64,000 nt of DNA from positions 3,038,001 to 3,102,000 of the forward strand of contig NZ_CP070968.1 of assembly GCF_017086445.1 (NCBI RefSeq), given 5' to 3'. Shown here one piece after another: positions 29,943 to 39,154 of the stretch (positions are counted from its first letter, which is position 1; every line of letters starts with the position of its first letter). Made by a program: the position numbers and the translations under genes. The notes beneath the pieces are model-generated. The model was not told where the DNA came from. It did not search any database and saw nothing but the letters and a program-made list of their open reading frames with translations. Source of the stretch: Brevundimonas fontaquae. Lineage in GTDB: Bacteria; Pseudomonadota; Alphaproteobacteria; Caulobacterales; Caulobacteraceae.

Positions 29943-31435
29943 AACGCCTCCCAGTCCTGCGTCGGGGCCGCCGACAGCCCGCCGCCGCCGGCATAGGCGC
30001 GGACGCGAGCGCGCTCGCGGTCCAGCGAGATGGGTTCGGCGCTCTTGGACAGATCGTGGACGCGGCCCGGCGCGGAGGCCTCTCCGGTCTCGAACCGTTC
30101 GACCAGATGCGCCAGCTGTTCGGTCTCGTTCTTCAGGCTCATCGCCGCCGCCGTGGTTTCCTCGACCATGGCCGCATTCTGCTGGGTGAGTTGATCCATC
30201 TGATTGATGGCGGTGTTCACCTGGCTCAATCCCGCGGCCTGTTCCTGGGCCGAACTGGCGATTTCCGAGATCAGGGCGTCCATCTCGGCCACCTTGACCG
30301 TGATCGCCGACAGGGCCTCTCCGGTTTCGTCTACCAGACGCACGCCCTGCGCCACCTCCTGGCCGGACGTCGTGATCAGGATCTTGATCTCCTTGGCGGC
30401 CTCGGCCGAGCGCTGGGCCAGGGCCCGCACCTCGGACGCCACGACGGCGAAGCCGCGTCCTGCCTCGCCCGCCCGCGCCGCCTCGACCCCGGCGTTCAGG
30501 GCCAGAAGGTTGGTCTGGAAGGCGATCTCGTCGATGACGCCGATGATGTCGCTGATCTGGGTCGAGCTGCGCTTGATGCCGTCCATGGCGGCGATCGCCT
30601 GACGCACCACCTCGCCCGAGCGGTCGGCTTCGGTCCGGGCGCCCACGGCCGCCGTTGACGCCTGTTTAGCGCCCTCCGCGCTGCGTTTCACCGTGGCCGT
30701 GATCTGGTCCAGCGCCGCCGCCGTCTCTTCAAGACTGGCGGCCTGACGTTCGGTGCGTCGCGCCAGGTCGTCGGAGGCGCCTGAAATCTCGCTGACCCCG
30801 CCCCTCAGACCCTCGACCGCGCGCAACGCCTGATCCAGGGCTTGCCGCAGACTTTCGACCGCTGAGTTATAGTCGTCGCGCACCTTCACGTGCGCGCCCT
30901 GCATGGGTGCGTCGATACGCGCGGTCAGATCCCCGGCCGACAGCTTGTTCAGCACCCCCGCCAAGGCGTCGACCAGCAAGGCCTGCGCCTTTTCCGCCTC
31001 GACCCGTTCGGCCTCGCGACGCGCGGCCTCCTGTTCGTCGGCGGTGATGTCGATGGCCAGTTTGATGACCTTCACCGGCCGTCCGTCGGGTCCGAAGACG
31101 GGGTTGTAGGAGGCCTGCAGCCAGACCTCGCGCCCGCCCTTGGCGATCCGCCGGAACTTGCGCGCCAGGAACCGCCCCGCATTCAGCTCGCGCCAGAAGG
31201 CCGCGTAGTCGGGCGACTCCGCCTCGACCGGGTCCATGAACTTGCGGTGATGCTCGCCGCGGATTTCCTCCAGACTGTAGCCCATCGTGTTCAGCAGGTT
31301 TGCATTGGCGTCGATGATCGTTCCGTCCAGATTGAACTCGATCAGCGCCTGAGACCTGCCGATGGCCTCCAGCTTTCCGTTCAGATCAGCCAATCGACCA
31401 TGCGCTTCCGGCGACTTGAATTTATGCGCGAACAT
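29939..31435 (-). CDS. Soluble PAS-containing methyl-accepting chemotaxis protein
   Basis: From ATG 31435 the 498-residue receptor has no membrane segment. It has one PAS domain (about 20-135: '[22 protein letters not shown]', '[16 protein letters not shown]'), a HAMP-like linker and a signalling domain whose tip is '[30 protein letters not shown]'. It ends 'DWEAF', again a CheR-docking-type pentapeptide. PAS receptors of this type usually sense redox or oxygen. The signalling part closely resembles that of the other receptor at 25198-27123, implying duplication. Confidence 0.92.
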   Translation of the reverse strand: MFAHKFKSPEAHGRLADLNGKLEAIGRSQALIEFNLDGTIIDANANLLNTMGYSLEEIRGEHHRKFMDPVEAESPDYAAFWRELNAGRFLARKFRRIAKGGREVWLQASYNPVFGPDGRPVKVIKLAIDITADEQEAARREAERVEAEKAQALLVDALAGVLNKLSAGDLTARIDAPMQGAHVKVRDDYNSAVESLRQALDQALRAVEGLRGGVSEISGASDDLARRTERQAASLEETAAALDQITATVKRSAEGAKQASTAAVGARTEADRSGEVVRQAIAAMDGIKRSSTQISDIIGVIDEIAFQTNLLALNAGVEAARAGEAGRGFAVVASEVRALAQRSAEAAKEIKILITTSGQEVAQGVRLVDETGEALSAITVKVAEMDALISEIASSAQEQAAGLSQVNTAINQMDQLTQQNAAMVEETTAAAMSLKNETEQLAHLVERFETGEASAPGRVHDLSKSAEPISLDRERARVRAYAGGGGLSAAPTQDWEAF

Positions 31436-31478
31436 AGGCCCCAACCTCTTCGCTATCGGCAGACCCCCGCCCGCCTCG

Positions 31479-31534
31479 GTTGCAACATTAGCGCGTCCAA
31501 TCATTGAAAAATGGTTTCTCGCCTGAGTTGCAAC
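31479..31534. promoter_or_regulatory. Paired GTTGCAAC palindromes between chemoreceptor and fliI
   Basis: The 8-bp palindrome GTTGCAAC occurs at 31479-31486 and again at 31527-31534, with start points 48 bases apart, in the divergent promoter region. A single GTTAACC, resembling a CtrA half-site, lies nearer fliI around 31588. The identity of the binding protein is unknown. Confidence 0.35.
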
Positions 31535-31637
31535 GCTTACGTACTTTTGCGGATCAGGTTGCCAGGATGCGTCGGCGCTTCATCGGTCGTTAACCACGTT
31601 GCCGCATCTGTTGAGCCCTGTTCCTGGGGTCTGATTT

Positions 31638-32981
31638 TTGCGCAATCTCGTCGCCGCCGTCGAAGCGATCGATCCGCTGGTCGTGACCGGCAAGGTCGCG
31701 GGCGTGTCGGGCCTGCTGATCGAGTCGCGCGGCGGCCTGTCGCGCCTCGCCGTCGGCGCCCGGGCCGAGATCGGACGGCGCGGCCACGATCCCCTGCCGG
31801 CCGAGGTGGTCGGTTTCCGCGACTCCAAGGCCCTGCTGATGCCCTTCGGTCCGGTCGAGGGCGTGGCCCCCGGCGCCGACATCCGCATCATCGATCAGGC
31901 CGCCAGCGTGCGCCCGACGACCGCCTGGCTGGGCCGCATCATCGACGCCTTCGGCCAGCCCATCGACGGCAAGGGGCCGCTGCCCCACGGCCCCGCCCCC
32001 TATCCCTTGCGCGCCCCGCCCCCGCCCGCCCATTCGCGCGGCCGGGTCGGAGAGCGGCTGGACCTGGGCGTGCGGGCCATGGACGTCTTCACCACCACCT
32101 GCCGGGGCCAGCGCCTGGGCATCTTCGCCGGTTCGGGCGTGGGCAAGTCGGTGCTGCTGTCCATGCTGGCCAAGGAGGCGACGTGCGACGCCGTGGTCGT
32201 CGGCCTGATCGGCGAACGGGGCCGCGAGGTGCGCGAGTTCGTGGAAGAGACATTGGGCGAAGAGGGGCTGAAACGCGCCGTCGTCGTGGTCGCCACGTCG
32301 GACGAACCGGCCCTGAAACGCCGCCAGTCGGCCTATATGACCATGGCCGTCGCCGAATATCTGCGCGACCAGGACCTGGAGGTGCTGTGCCTGATGGACA
32401 GCGTCACCCGCTTTGCGATGGCCCAGCGCGAGATCGGGCTGGCCGCCGGCGAGCCCCCGACCACCAAGGGTTATACCCCCACCGTCTTCACCGAACTGCC
32501 CAAGCTGCTTGAGCGCGCCGGTCCCGGCCCGATCCGCCCCGACGGCACGACGGCGGCGCCCATTACCGCCCTGTTCACCGTGCTGGTGGACGGCGGCGAC
32601 CATGACGAGCCGATCGCCGACGCCGTGCGCGGTATTCTGGACGGGCATATTGTCATGGATCGCAAGATCGCCGAGCGTGGGCGCTTCCCCGCCATCGACG
32701 TGCTGAAATCGGTCAGCCGCACCCTGCCTGGCTGTCAGACCCCGCCCGAGCGCGAGCTGAACAAGCGCGCCCGCCAGTGCCTGAGCGCCTATGCCAATAT
32801 GGAAGAGCTGATCAAGATCGGCGCCTACCGCACCGGCGCCGATCCCATCGTGGACCGGGCCATCGCGCTGAACCCGGCCCTCGAAGATTTTCTGGGTCAG
32901 GACAAGGACGATGCGACGCGTCTTTCCGATTCCTTTACCCGGCTGGAAGCAATCCTGAACCAAGGCATGATCAGGGAGTGA
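31638..32981 (+). CDS. fliI: Flagellar export ATPase FliI
   Basis: This 447-residue protein is the ATPase of the flagellar type III export apparatus. It has the F1-beta-like core with Walker A 'GSGVGKS' (165-171), '[16 protein letters not shown]', Walker B '[28 protein letters not shown]' and the C-terminal '[15 protein letters not shown]'. TTG 31638 is the first possible start, since TGA precedes it in frame, and the N-terminus fits FliI. FliJ follows after 8 bases. In Caulobacter these are CtrA-controlled flagellar genes. Confidence 0.95.
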   Translation: MRNLVAAVEAIDPLVVTGKVAGVSGLLIESRGGLSRLAVGARAEIGRRGHDPLPAEVVGFRDSKALLMPFGPVEGVAPGADIRIIDQAASVRPTTAWLGRIIDAFGQPIDGKGPLPHGPAPYPLRAPPPPAHSRGRVGERLDLGVRAMDVFTTTCRGQRLGIFAGSGVGKSVLLSMLAKEATCDAVVVGLIGERGREVREFVEETLGEEGLKRAVVVVATSDEPALKRRQSAYMTMAVAEYLRDQDLEVLCLMDSVTRFAMAQREIGLAAGEPPTTKGYTPTVFTELPKLLERAGPGPIRPDGTTAAPITALFTVLVDGGDHDEPIADAVRGILDGHIVMDRKIAERGRFPAIDVLKSVSRTLPGCQTPPERELNKRARQCLSAYANMEELIKIGAYRTGADPIVDRAIALNPALEDFLGQDKDDATRLSDSFTRLEAILNQGMIRE

Positions 32982-32989
32982 TGATTTAG

Positions 32990-33400
32990 ATGACCGCTTG
33001 GGCCCAATCCCTGATCCGCATCTCCAACTATGAGGTCGAGACGCTGCAGAAGCGCCTGGCCGAGATCGCCGAACGCCGCGCCGGCGCCGAACTCCGCATC
33101 GCCGTGCTCGACGCCGAGGCCGAGGCCGAACGCAACCGCGCCCGCATGGACGCCGAGGCCGGAATGATGCTGGGCGCCTATCTGAACGGCTGGAAATCCA
33201 GGAAGGCCGCAGCCGAAGGCGACCTGTCGGTGCTGGACGCCGAGGAAGCCGGCGCCCGCGACGCCCTGACCGGCGCCTTCGAAGAGCTGAAGAAGTTCGA
33301 ACACGTCGCCGAGACCACCCGCCTGAACCAGCTGATCGCCCTCGCCAAGCGCGAAACCGCCGCCTTCGACGCGCTGGGTCTGCGCAAGCGTGCGGTCTGA
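32990..33400 (+). CDS. fliJ: Flagellar export protein FliJ
   Basis: This 136-residue, almost entirely helical coiled-coil protein follows fliI directly, the usual place for FliJ. It begins 'WAQSLIRISNYEVETLQKRLAEI' and carries long heptad-like stretches rich in A, E and R. FliJ is the stalk-like subunit that couples FliI to the export gate. Sequence conservation in this family is low; position and shape carry the call. Confidence 0.88.
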   Translation: MTAWAQSLIRISNYEVETLQKRLAEIAERRAGAELRIAVLDAEAEAERNRARMDAEAGMMLGAYLNGWKSRKAAAEGDLSVLDAEEAGARDALTGAFEELKKFEHVAETTRLNQLIALAKRETAAFDALGLRKRAV

Positions 33401-33412
33401 CGACAAACAATT

Positions 33413-33578
33413 TTCTCCCTCCCCCTGCGGGGGAGGGTGGTCGCGCAGCGACCGGGTGGGGCCGGCTAGGCGCCGTCGCACCGAGTTGAGACAAGACAGG
33501 TTCGTGAGTCGTCGCCCTGCCCTCCCCACCCGGCTTCGGCTTCGCCTCAGCCACCCTCCCCGGAGCGGGGAGGGAGAC
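33413..33578. repeat. GC-rich palindromic repeat, copy F
   Basis: CTCCCTCCCCCTGCGGGGGAGGGTGGTCGCGCAGCGACCGGGTGGGGCCGG is followed after a spacer by CCTCCCCACCCGGCTTCGGCTTCGCCTCAGCCACCCTCCCCGGAGCGGGGAGGGAG. It is copy E inverted. Its right end AGGGAG lies 4 bases before the xylanase ATG and seems to serve as its ribosome-binding site. Confidence 0.82.
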
Positions 33579-33580
33579 GC

Positions 33581-34648
33581 ATGACGCCCACCCGCCGCAC
33601 AATCCTCGCCGCCCCGCTCGCGCTCGCCGCCTGCGACCGCTTCGCCTCGGCAGAGCCGTCGCCGCCCAACGTCCCCCCGCTGAAGTCCATCGCCCCGGCT
33701 CCCTTCGGCACGGCGATCAAGGCCAGCCAGATCGACGACCCGGACTGGGTCGCGCTGGCCCGCGCTAACGTCTCCCAACTCACGCCCGAGTGGGAGATGA
33801 AGATGGAGTACATCCTGGCGAACGGCCTGGACCGGCCCAACTTCGACCGCTCGGACCGTATCGCCGCCTTCGCCCAGGCTGAGGGCATGGCGATGCATGG
33901 CCACACCCTGATTTGGTACGCGCAGGGCAAGGAGGCCTTCGCCGGGCTGTCGGGCGCCGCCTTCGACCGCGCCTTCGACGGCTATATCGCAACGGTCGCC
34001 GGCCGCTATCGCGGCAAGGTGCGCAGCTGGGACGTGGTCAATGAGCCGATCCTGGACGACGGCTCGGGCATGCGTGACTGCCACTGGTCGGCGCGATACG
34101 GCCACGACGGCTATATCCTGCGCGCCTTCGAAAAGGCCCGGATCGCGGATCCTGACGCCGTCCTGTTTCTCAACGAATACAATCAGGAAAGCGTGCCGGC
34201 CAAGGGCGCGCAGTTCCTGAAACTGGTCGAGCGGCTGCTGAAGGCCGACTGTCCGCTGCAGGGCCTGGGCCTGCAATCCCACCTGTGGATCGACATCCCC
34301 GAGGGTGTCATCGCCGCCTATATGCGCGAGATCAGCCAGTTCGGCCTGCCGATCCATGTGTCCGAGCTGGACTGCACCCTGCGCACCGAAAACCGGCTGG
34401 ACCTCCGCAGCCAGGCCGACCGGATCGCGGCCCAGGGCGCGCGCGTCACCGAACTGGCCTCGGCCTTCGCCGCCCTGCCCAGGGCCCAGCAGTTCGCCTT
34501 CACCGTCTGGGGCCTGCGCGACACCGACAGCTGGTATCGCCAGGGCGACAAGGACGACGGCCGGGACAAGCCCCTGCCCTTCGACAGCTTTGGCCGTCCC
34601 AATCCGATGGCGGCCGCCATCGCGGCAGGCTTCAAGACCGCCGCCTGA
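33581..34648 (+). CDS. GH10 endo-1,4-beta-xylanase, lipoprotein
   Basis: This 355-residue enzyme is a glycoside hydrolase family 10 xylanase. It has the acid/base E155 in 'WDVVNEP', nucleophile E262 in 'HVSELDC', and 'HGHTLIWY' (106-113) of the substrate cleft. The N-terminus has arginines and a lipobox 'LALAAC' (C18), so it is probably a Tat- or Sec-exported lipoprotein. It would cut xylan backbones. No other xylan genes are adjacent. The ribosome-binding site lies in the preceding repeat. Confidence 0.93.
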   Translation: MTPTRRTILAAPLALAACDRFASAEPSPPNVPPLKSIAPAPFGTAIKASQIDDPDWVALARANVSQLTPEWEMKMEYILANGLDRPNFDRSDRIAAFAQAEGMAMHGHTLIWYAQGKEAFAGLSGAAFDRAFDGYIATVAGRYRGKVRSWDVVNEPILDDGSGMRDCHWSARYGHDGYILRAFEKARIADPDAVLFLNEYNQESVPAKGAQFLKLVERLLKADCPLQGLGLQSHLWIDIPEGVIAAYMREISQFGLPIHVSELDCTLRTENRLDLRSQADRIAAQGARVTELASAFAALPRAQQFAFTVWGLRDTDSWYRQGDKDDGRDKPLPFDSFGRPNPMAAAIAAGFKTAA

Positions 34649-34667
34649 CGACAGGCCTCTGAATACG

Positions 34668-34703
34668 GAAACGCCCGGCCGTCTTGCGACAGCCGGGCGT
34701 TCC
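34668..34703. terminator. Bidirectional terminator hairpin
   Basis: AACGCCCGGC (34670-34679) pairs with GCCGGGCGTT (34692-34701), a 10-bp perfect stem between the convergent xylanase gene and a small minus-strand gene. The T-tracts on both sides are short. Confidence 0.7.
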
Positions 34704-34729
34704 TGTGCGAACCGGAGGGAGCGGCCGGT

Positions 34730-34975
34730 TTACTTCTTCTTGGCGGTCGCGGCGGCCGGCGCCTGGACCGAGGTCTGGGCCTGGGCTTGATGACCCCGGC
34801 GGTGCGCACGCGGGGCGCGGGCCGACGGCGCGGGGGTCGTCGCCGAAGCGGTCGCAGCCGGACGAGCGGTCATGGCGGTCGAGGGCGTGGGCTTGGCGCC
34901 GGCGAAGGCCGCGCCGCTGGTCAGGGCGACGAAGGCGACGGCGGAAACGGCGGCGGCGGTGCGGAAGGATTTCAT
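34730..34975 (-). CDS. Small basic secreted protein, paralogue 1
   Basis: The 81-residue product starts 'MKSFRTAAAVSAVAFVALTSGAAFA', a clear signal peptide, followed by a short alanine/threonine/proline-rich chain with a basic patch 'APRAHRRGHQAQ', and ends in KKK. It shares its signal peptide and the KKK end with the next gene upstream. No family recognised. The mature protein would be a disordered cationic peptide of about 56 residues in the periplasm. Confidence 0.7.
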   Translation of the reverse strand: MKSFRTAAAVSAVAFVALTSGAAFAGAKPTPSTAMTARPAATASATTPAPSARAPRAHRRGHQAQAQTSVQAPAAATAKKK

Positions 34976-35066
34976 GTCGATGTCTTTCGTTTGAAGGTCG
35001 AAGTCTCAGGCGTGTCGGGTGTCCTGCCGGCCGGGGACGTCGGCAGGACCAGCAAGGCGTCGGGCC

Positions 35067-35261
35067 TTACTTCTTCTTGGCGGGCGTCACGGCGCGGTGG
35101 GTGCGGGCGTGGCGGACCCGATGATGCGCACGGGCGGAGGCGGCGGGGCGGGCGTGAGCGCCCGACGACGGGGCCAAAGGCGTGCCGGCGAAGGCTGCGC
35201 CGCTGGTCAGGATCACCAGGGCGGCGGCGCCGAAAGCGGCGGTGGAACGGAAGGACTTCAT
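35067..35261 (-). CDS. Small basic secreted protein, paralogue 2
   Basis: The 64-residue product begins 'MKSFRSTAAFGAAALVILTSGAAFAG' and ends 'AVTPAKKK', closely matching paralogue 1, with a His/Arg-rich middle 'ARAHHRVRHARTHRA'. It lies 91 bases upstream of paralogue 1 on the same strand. A divergent two-component system starts about 195 bases away. The His-rich stretch could bind metal; that is speculation. Confidence 0.7.
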   Translation of the reverse strand: MKSFRSTAAFGAAALVILTSGAAFAGTPLAPSSGAHARPAASARAHHRVRHARTHRAVTPAKKK

Positions 35262-35456
35262 GGCGGGTCTTTCTGTGTGTTTGGCGTCCGGCCTCGTGTC
35301 GGACAGTCACTGTTTCGGACCCGCGTCCGGCCGGTTCGCGGCCGGTCGGTGTCGCCGCGTATCGTCGGCGAAGAGAATTGTGTCCGACTGTATCCGCCGC
35401 GCTTTGGCCATGAGACAGGACGACAGATCGCGCTTCTTCCCGCTCGCCGAACGCCA

Positions 35457-36173
35457 ATGTCCCAGACCTCCGCCGCCCCTGTCCTTCTGGTCGTCGACGA
35501 CGACCGCGAGATCCGAAACCTGTTGTCCGACCATCTGGAACAGCACGGGTTTCGCACGGTGAAGGCCGCCGACGGCCGGGCGATGAAGGCGGCGCTAGAG
35601 GCTGGCCCGGTCGATCTGGTGGTGCTGGACCTGAACCTGCCGGACGAGGACGGCCTGTCGCTGTGTCGCGGCATCCGCGCGGCGTCCAAGACTCCCGTCA
35701 TCATCCTGACGGCGCGCGGCGATCCCATCGACCGGATCGTGGGGCTGGAGATGGGCGCGGACGACTATATGGCCAAGCCGTTCGAGCCGCGCGAGCTGGT
35801 GGCCCGCATCCGCACTGTCCTGCGCCGCACCGGCGGCGAGGCGACGACGAACGAAGGGCGACACGCCGACTTCTCCGGCTGGTCGCTGGACATCGCCGCG
35901 CGGGCGCTGACGGCTCCGGACGGACGGCTGGCCCCGCTGTCGGGCGCCGACTTCGACCTGCTGCACGCCCTGGTCAGGAACGGCGGCAAGCCCCTGTCGC
36001 GCGAGCGGATCCGCGCCCTGTCCACCGTCGCCGACGCCGACGACCGCGCCATCGACCTGAGGGTCAGCCGCCTGCGCCAGAAGCTGGGCGACGACGCCAA
36101 GGCCCCGGCCCTGATCCGGACGGTGCGCAGCCTGGGCTATATGCTGGTCGGACCCGTCACATGGCGCGCCTGA
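35457..36173 (+). CDS. OmpR-family response regulator
   Basis: This 238-residue protein has a receiver domain (8-120; acidic pocket 'VVDDDRE', phosphoacceptor D58 in 'VVLDLNLPDEDG', K in 'DDYMAKPFEPREL') and a C-terminal winged helix ('LSRERIRALSTVADADDRAIDLRVSRLRQKLGDD', 'IRTVRSLGYMLV'). It overlaps the following histidine kinase gene by 13 bases, so the two form a co-translated pair. It resembles the OmpR/CpxR group. ATG 35457 begins the receiver fold. Confidence 0.93.
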   Translation: MSQTSAAPVLLVVDDDREIRNLLSDHLEQHGFRTVKAADGRAMKAALEAGPVDLVVLDLNLPDEDGLSLCRGIRAASKTPVIILTARGDPIDRIVGLEMGADDYMAKPFEPRELVARIRTVLRRTGGEATTNEGRHADFSGWSLDIAARALTAPDGRLAPLSGADFDLLHALVRNGGKPLSRERIRALSTVADADDRAIDLRVSRLRQKLGDDAKAPALIRTVRSLGYMLVGPVTWRA

Positions 36174-37474
36174 CCCCGCGCCACGGCCGGGCCGAGGCCG
36201 AGACCACGCGGCTGTTCCTGCTGCTGCTGGTCGGCGCCCTGCTGGCGGCGGGCGTGACCTTCGCCGCCCTGGGCCTGAACCATCGCCATCGCCTGTCCCA
36301 GGCCCATGACTTCACCACCGCCGAACGGATCGTGGATTTGGCCGGCTCCAGCGACGATCCCGCCGCCGGCCTGACGGACGGCCTGCCCGCTGCGGCCGGC
36401 CAAAGACTGGGCGCGCCCGATCCGTCGCTGACCCATGCGGTCGCCGAGGCGCTGAAGCGGCGGGGTGTGGACGGGGTCTCGGTCAAGGCGTTCGAGGCCT
36501 CGGCCGGGGCCTGCGGCGCCGCGACCGATCGCCTGCGGTGCCGCATCCTGGTCCTGCGGCCGGTCAATGGCGCGCCCGTCCCGGTGGCGATCAGCCTGCC
36601 GCCCGCTCCGCGCCCGTGGACGCTCAGCCGCGAGGCCGCTGTTCTGCTGTTTGCGGGTCTGGCCGCCGTGCTGTTGACCGGCTGGATGGCGTCGCGGCTG
36701 GCGGCCGGGCCGCTGAACCGTCTGTCCCGGGGGGCCGTCGCCCTCAGTCACGATCTGGATCGCCCGCCCCTGACCGAGGAGGGCGCGCGCGAGGTCCGCG
36801 AAGCCGCCGCCGCCCTGAACGCCATGCAGACCCGGCTGAAGGCCCTGATCGAGGATCGCACGCGCGTTCTGGCCGCCGTCGCCCACGACCTGCAGACGCC
36901 CCTGACCCGGATGCGACTGCGTGTCGAAAAGATCGAGGACGAGACCCTGCGCGCCCAGTTCATCAGCGACCTGGCGGGGATGCAGCATCTGGTCCGCGAA
37001 GGCCTGGACCTGGCCCGGATCGAAACCACGGTCGAAGCCGTGACCCCCGTCGATCTGGACGCGCTGCTGTCCGCCATCTGCGAGGACGCGGCCGAGGCGG
37101 GCCAGCCGGTCGTTTTCACCCAGGGCTGTCACGCCGTCGTGCCGACCCGGCCCCAGGCCCTGCGCCGCTGCCTGACCAATCTGATCGACAACGCCGTCCG
37201 CCACGGCGGCGATGCGGCCGTCAGCGCCGTGCGCGACGACCATGCGGTCCGCCTGATCGTGCGCGACCACGGTCCCGGCGTGGCGCCCGACCAGTTGGAG
37301 AAACTGTTCGAGCCCTTCTACCGCCTCGATCCGTCCCGCTCGCGCGACAGCGGCGGCTCCGGCCTGGGCCTGACCATCGCGCGACGCATGGCCGAACGCG
37401 CCGGCGCCCGTCTGACCCTCGCCAACGCCGACGGCGGCGGGCTGGAGGCGACCCTGACCTTTCCGCAGCCCTGA
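36161..37474 (+). CDS. Transmembrane sensor histidine kinase, partner of OmpR-type regulator
   Basis: This 437-residue EnvZ-like kinase has TM1 at about 17-38, a periplasmic domain (about 40-157) with a Cys pair (C118, C127) that could form a disulfide, TM2 at about 158-177, a HAMP domain, phosphoacceptor H242 in 'VAHDLQTPLTRM', and an ATPase domain with 'NLIDNAVRHGG', 'DHGPGV' and 'GSGLGLTIARRM'. It forms a pair with the upstream regulator. The signal is unknown; the divergent small secreted proteins are possible targets. Confidence 0.92.
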   Translation: MARLTPRHGRAEAETTRLFLLLLVGALLAAGVTFAALGLNHRHRLSQAHDFTTAERIVDLAGSSDDPAAGLTDGLPAAAGQRLGAPDPSLTHAVAEALKRRGVDGVSVKAFEASAGACGAATDRLRCRILVLRPVNGAPVPVAISLPPAPRPWTLSREAAVLLFAGLAAVLLTGWMASRLAAGPLNRLSRGAVALSHDLDRPPLTEEGAREVREAAAALNAMQTRLKALIEDRTRVLAAVAHDLQTPLTRMRLRVEKIEDETLRAQFISDLAGMQHLVREGLDLARIETTVEAVTPVDLDALLSAICEDAAEAGQPVVFTQGCHAVVPTRPQALRRCLTNLIDNAVRHGGDAAVSAVRDDHAVRLIVRDHGPGVAPDQLEKLFEPFYRLDPSRSRDSGGSGLGLTIARRMAERAGARLTLANADGGGLEATLTFPQP

Positions 37475-37561
37475 CGAAAAGGTCGCGGCGCCTGCATCCG
37501 TTCGCCGCTCTCGCCGCCTCTCTCTGAAAGCGTTAGCGTGACGCGTTCAGGAGACCGCCCC

Positions 37562-38938
37562 TTGCCTCATTCGTCCCTCGCCCGCCGTCGTCCGGCCATC
37601 CTGCTGGCCGCCAGCGCCCTGGCCCTCACGCTCAGCCCGCTGGCCAGCGGTCCGGCCGCCGCCCAGGACGCGGCGCGCATGGACCAGGTGATCCGCGCCT
37701 CCAGCGACGCCGACGCCTTTTCCGGCGCCGTCCTGGTCGCCCGCAACGGTCGCATCCTTCTCGATCAGGGCTACGGCCTGGCCAATCGCGAGTGGAACAT
37801 TCCCAACGACGGTGATGTGAAGTTCCGCCTGGGCTCGCTGTCGAAACAGTTCACCGCCGTCGCGGTCATGCTGCTGAACCAGCAGGGCAAGCTGGATCTG
37901 GATGCGCCGATCAAGACCTGGCTGCCCGACGCCCCGGCCGCCTGGGACGCGATCACCCCGCGCCATCTGCTCAGCCACACGGCGGGCGTGCCCAACTTCA
38001 CCGACTTTTCCGACTTCGAGGCCCAGAAGACCCGGCCCGCGACGCTGCCGCAGCTGATCGCCCGCTTCCGCGACCGGCCGCTGGACTTCGCGCCAGGCTC
38101 CCGGTTCGCCTATTCCAACTCGGGCTATGTGCTGCTCAGCGCCATCATCGAGGCGGCCAGCGGCCAGACCTACGCCGACTTCGTAAACGCCAATCTGTTC
38201 CAGCCGCTGGGCATGAGCGACAGCGGTTACGACCGCCACGACGTGATACTGCCCCGCCGCGCCTCGGGCTATGCGCCGGGCGCCGACGGCGTCGTCAACG
38301 CCGACTATGTGGACATGACCATCCCCACCGGCGCCGGCGCCCTGTATTCGACCACCCACGACCTGCTGAAGTGGGAACAGGGCCTGTTCGGCGGGCGGCT
38401 GCTGAACGCCCAATCCATGACCGCCCTGACGACGCCGGTGCACAACGGCTACGCCATGGGGCTGGTGGTTGCCGAGGCCGACGGCAAGCGTCTGATCTGG
38501 CACAACGGGGGCATCGAGGGCTTCAACACCTATATGGCCTATGATCCGGGCGAACGGACCGCCGTCATCGTCCTGGGCAATCTGAACGGCGAGGCGCCCG
38601 ACAAGCTGGGCGCGGCGCTCGTCACCCTGGCGCGCGGCGGAACCGTCACCCTGCCCAGCGAACGCCGCGCGGTCGTCCTCTCGTCCGAGGTGCTGAAGGC
38701 TTATGAGGGCGTCTACAATCTGTCCCCGACCTTCGCCCTGACGATCTCGGTCGTGGACGGCAAACTAATGGCCCAAGCCACCGGCCAGCCGGCCTTCGCA
38801 CTGACGGCGGAAGCTGAGAACGCCTTCTACCTGACCGCCGTCGACGCCCAGATCACCTTCACCCGCGACGCAGCCGGCGCCGTCGAAGGCCTGGTCCTGC
38901 ACCAGGGCGGCCGCGACATGCCGGCCAAGCGTCAGTAA
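37562..38938 (+). CDS. Secreted serine hydrolase, class C beta-lactamase family
   Basis: From TTG 37562 (AGGAG 8 bases upstream) the 458-residue product has a signal peptide ('PAILLAASALALTLSPLASGPAAA'), a penicillin-binding-like domain with nucleophile motif 'SLSK' (S92), 'YSNSG' and 'HNGG', and a C-terminal lipocalin-like extension of about 100 residues. Such enzymes act as esterases or D-amino peptidases; true beta-lactamase activity is unlikely. GTG 37538 is an alternative start. Confidence 0.88.
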   Translation: MPHSSLARRRPAILLAASALALTLSPLASGPAAAQDAARMDQVIRASSDADAFSGAVLVARNGRILLDQGYGLANREWNIPNDGDVKFRLGSLSKQFTAVAVMLLNQQGKLDLDAPIKTWLPDAPAAWDAITPRHLLSHTAGVPNFTDFSDFEAQKTRPATLPQLIARFRDRPLDFAPGSRFAYSNSGYVLLSAIIEAASGQTYADFVNANLFQPLGMSDSGYDRHDVILPRRASGYAPGADGVVNADYVDMTIPTGAGALYSTTHDLLKWEQGLFGGRLLNAQSMTALTTPVHNGYAMGLVVAEADGKRLIWHNGGIEGFNTYMAYDPGERTAVIVLGNLNGEAPDKLGAALVTLARGGTVTLPSERRAVVLSSEVLKAYEGVYNLSPTFALTISVVDGKLMAQATGQPAFALTAEAENAFYLTAVDAQITFTRDAAGAVEGLVLHQGGRDMPAKRQ

Positions 38939-38962
38939 GGCCGAAGCCATATCGGCGTCGGC

Positions 38963-39154
38963 CTAGAACACCTTGTTCAGGCCGGCGTCCTTCAACGTGC
39001 CGTTCGCCGTGTGTCGCGATTTGATGTCGCCATCGACGGTGAAGCGCTTGCCGTTGATCGGGCTTTCCCAAACCTCATGGTCGCCGCGACCTTGGCGAAC
39101 GAACCAGCAGCCGGCGTCCTTGAGCTTGCGCTTGACGTCCGCGGTGTAGCTCAA
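38963..39154 (-). CDS. hicA: HicA-type toxin (mRNA interferase)
   Basis: This 63-residue protein has the HicA dsRBD-like fold signature: 'VKRKLKDAGCWFVRQGRGDHEVWESPINGKRF' with the catalytic His at 26 (GDHE), followed by 'IKSRHTANGTLKDAGL'. It starts with TTG overlapping the stop of the antitoxin gene (TTGA), so translation depends on the upstream gene. HicA toxins cleave mRNA and tmRNA when not bound by HicB. Confidence 0.88.
   Translation of the reverse strand: MSYTADVKRKLKDAGCWFVRQGRGDHEVWESPINGKRFTVDGDIKSRHTANGTLKDAGLNKVF

Noticed and set aside
37562-38938. Acquired beta-lactamase resistance gene
   Set aside because: The serine hydrolase has a C-terminal extension and motifs of esterase/peptidase-type relatives, with chromosomal-type codon use and no mobile element nearby.
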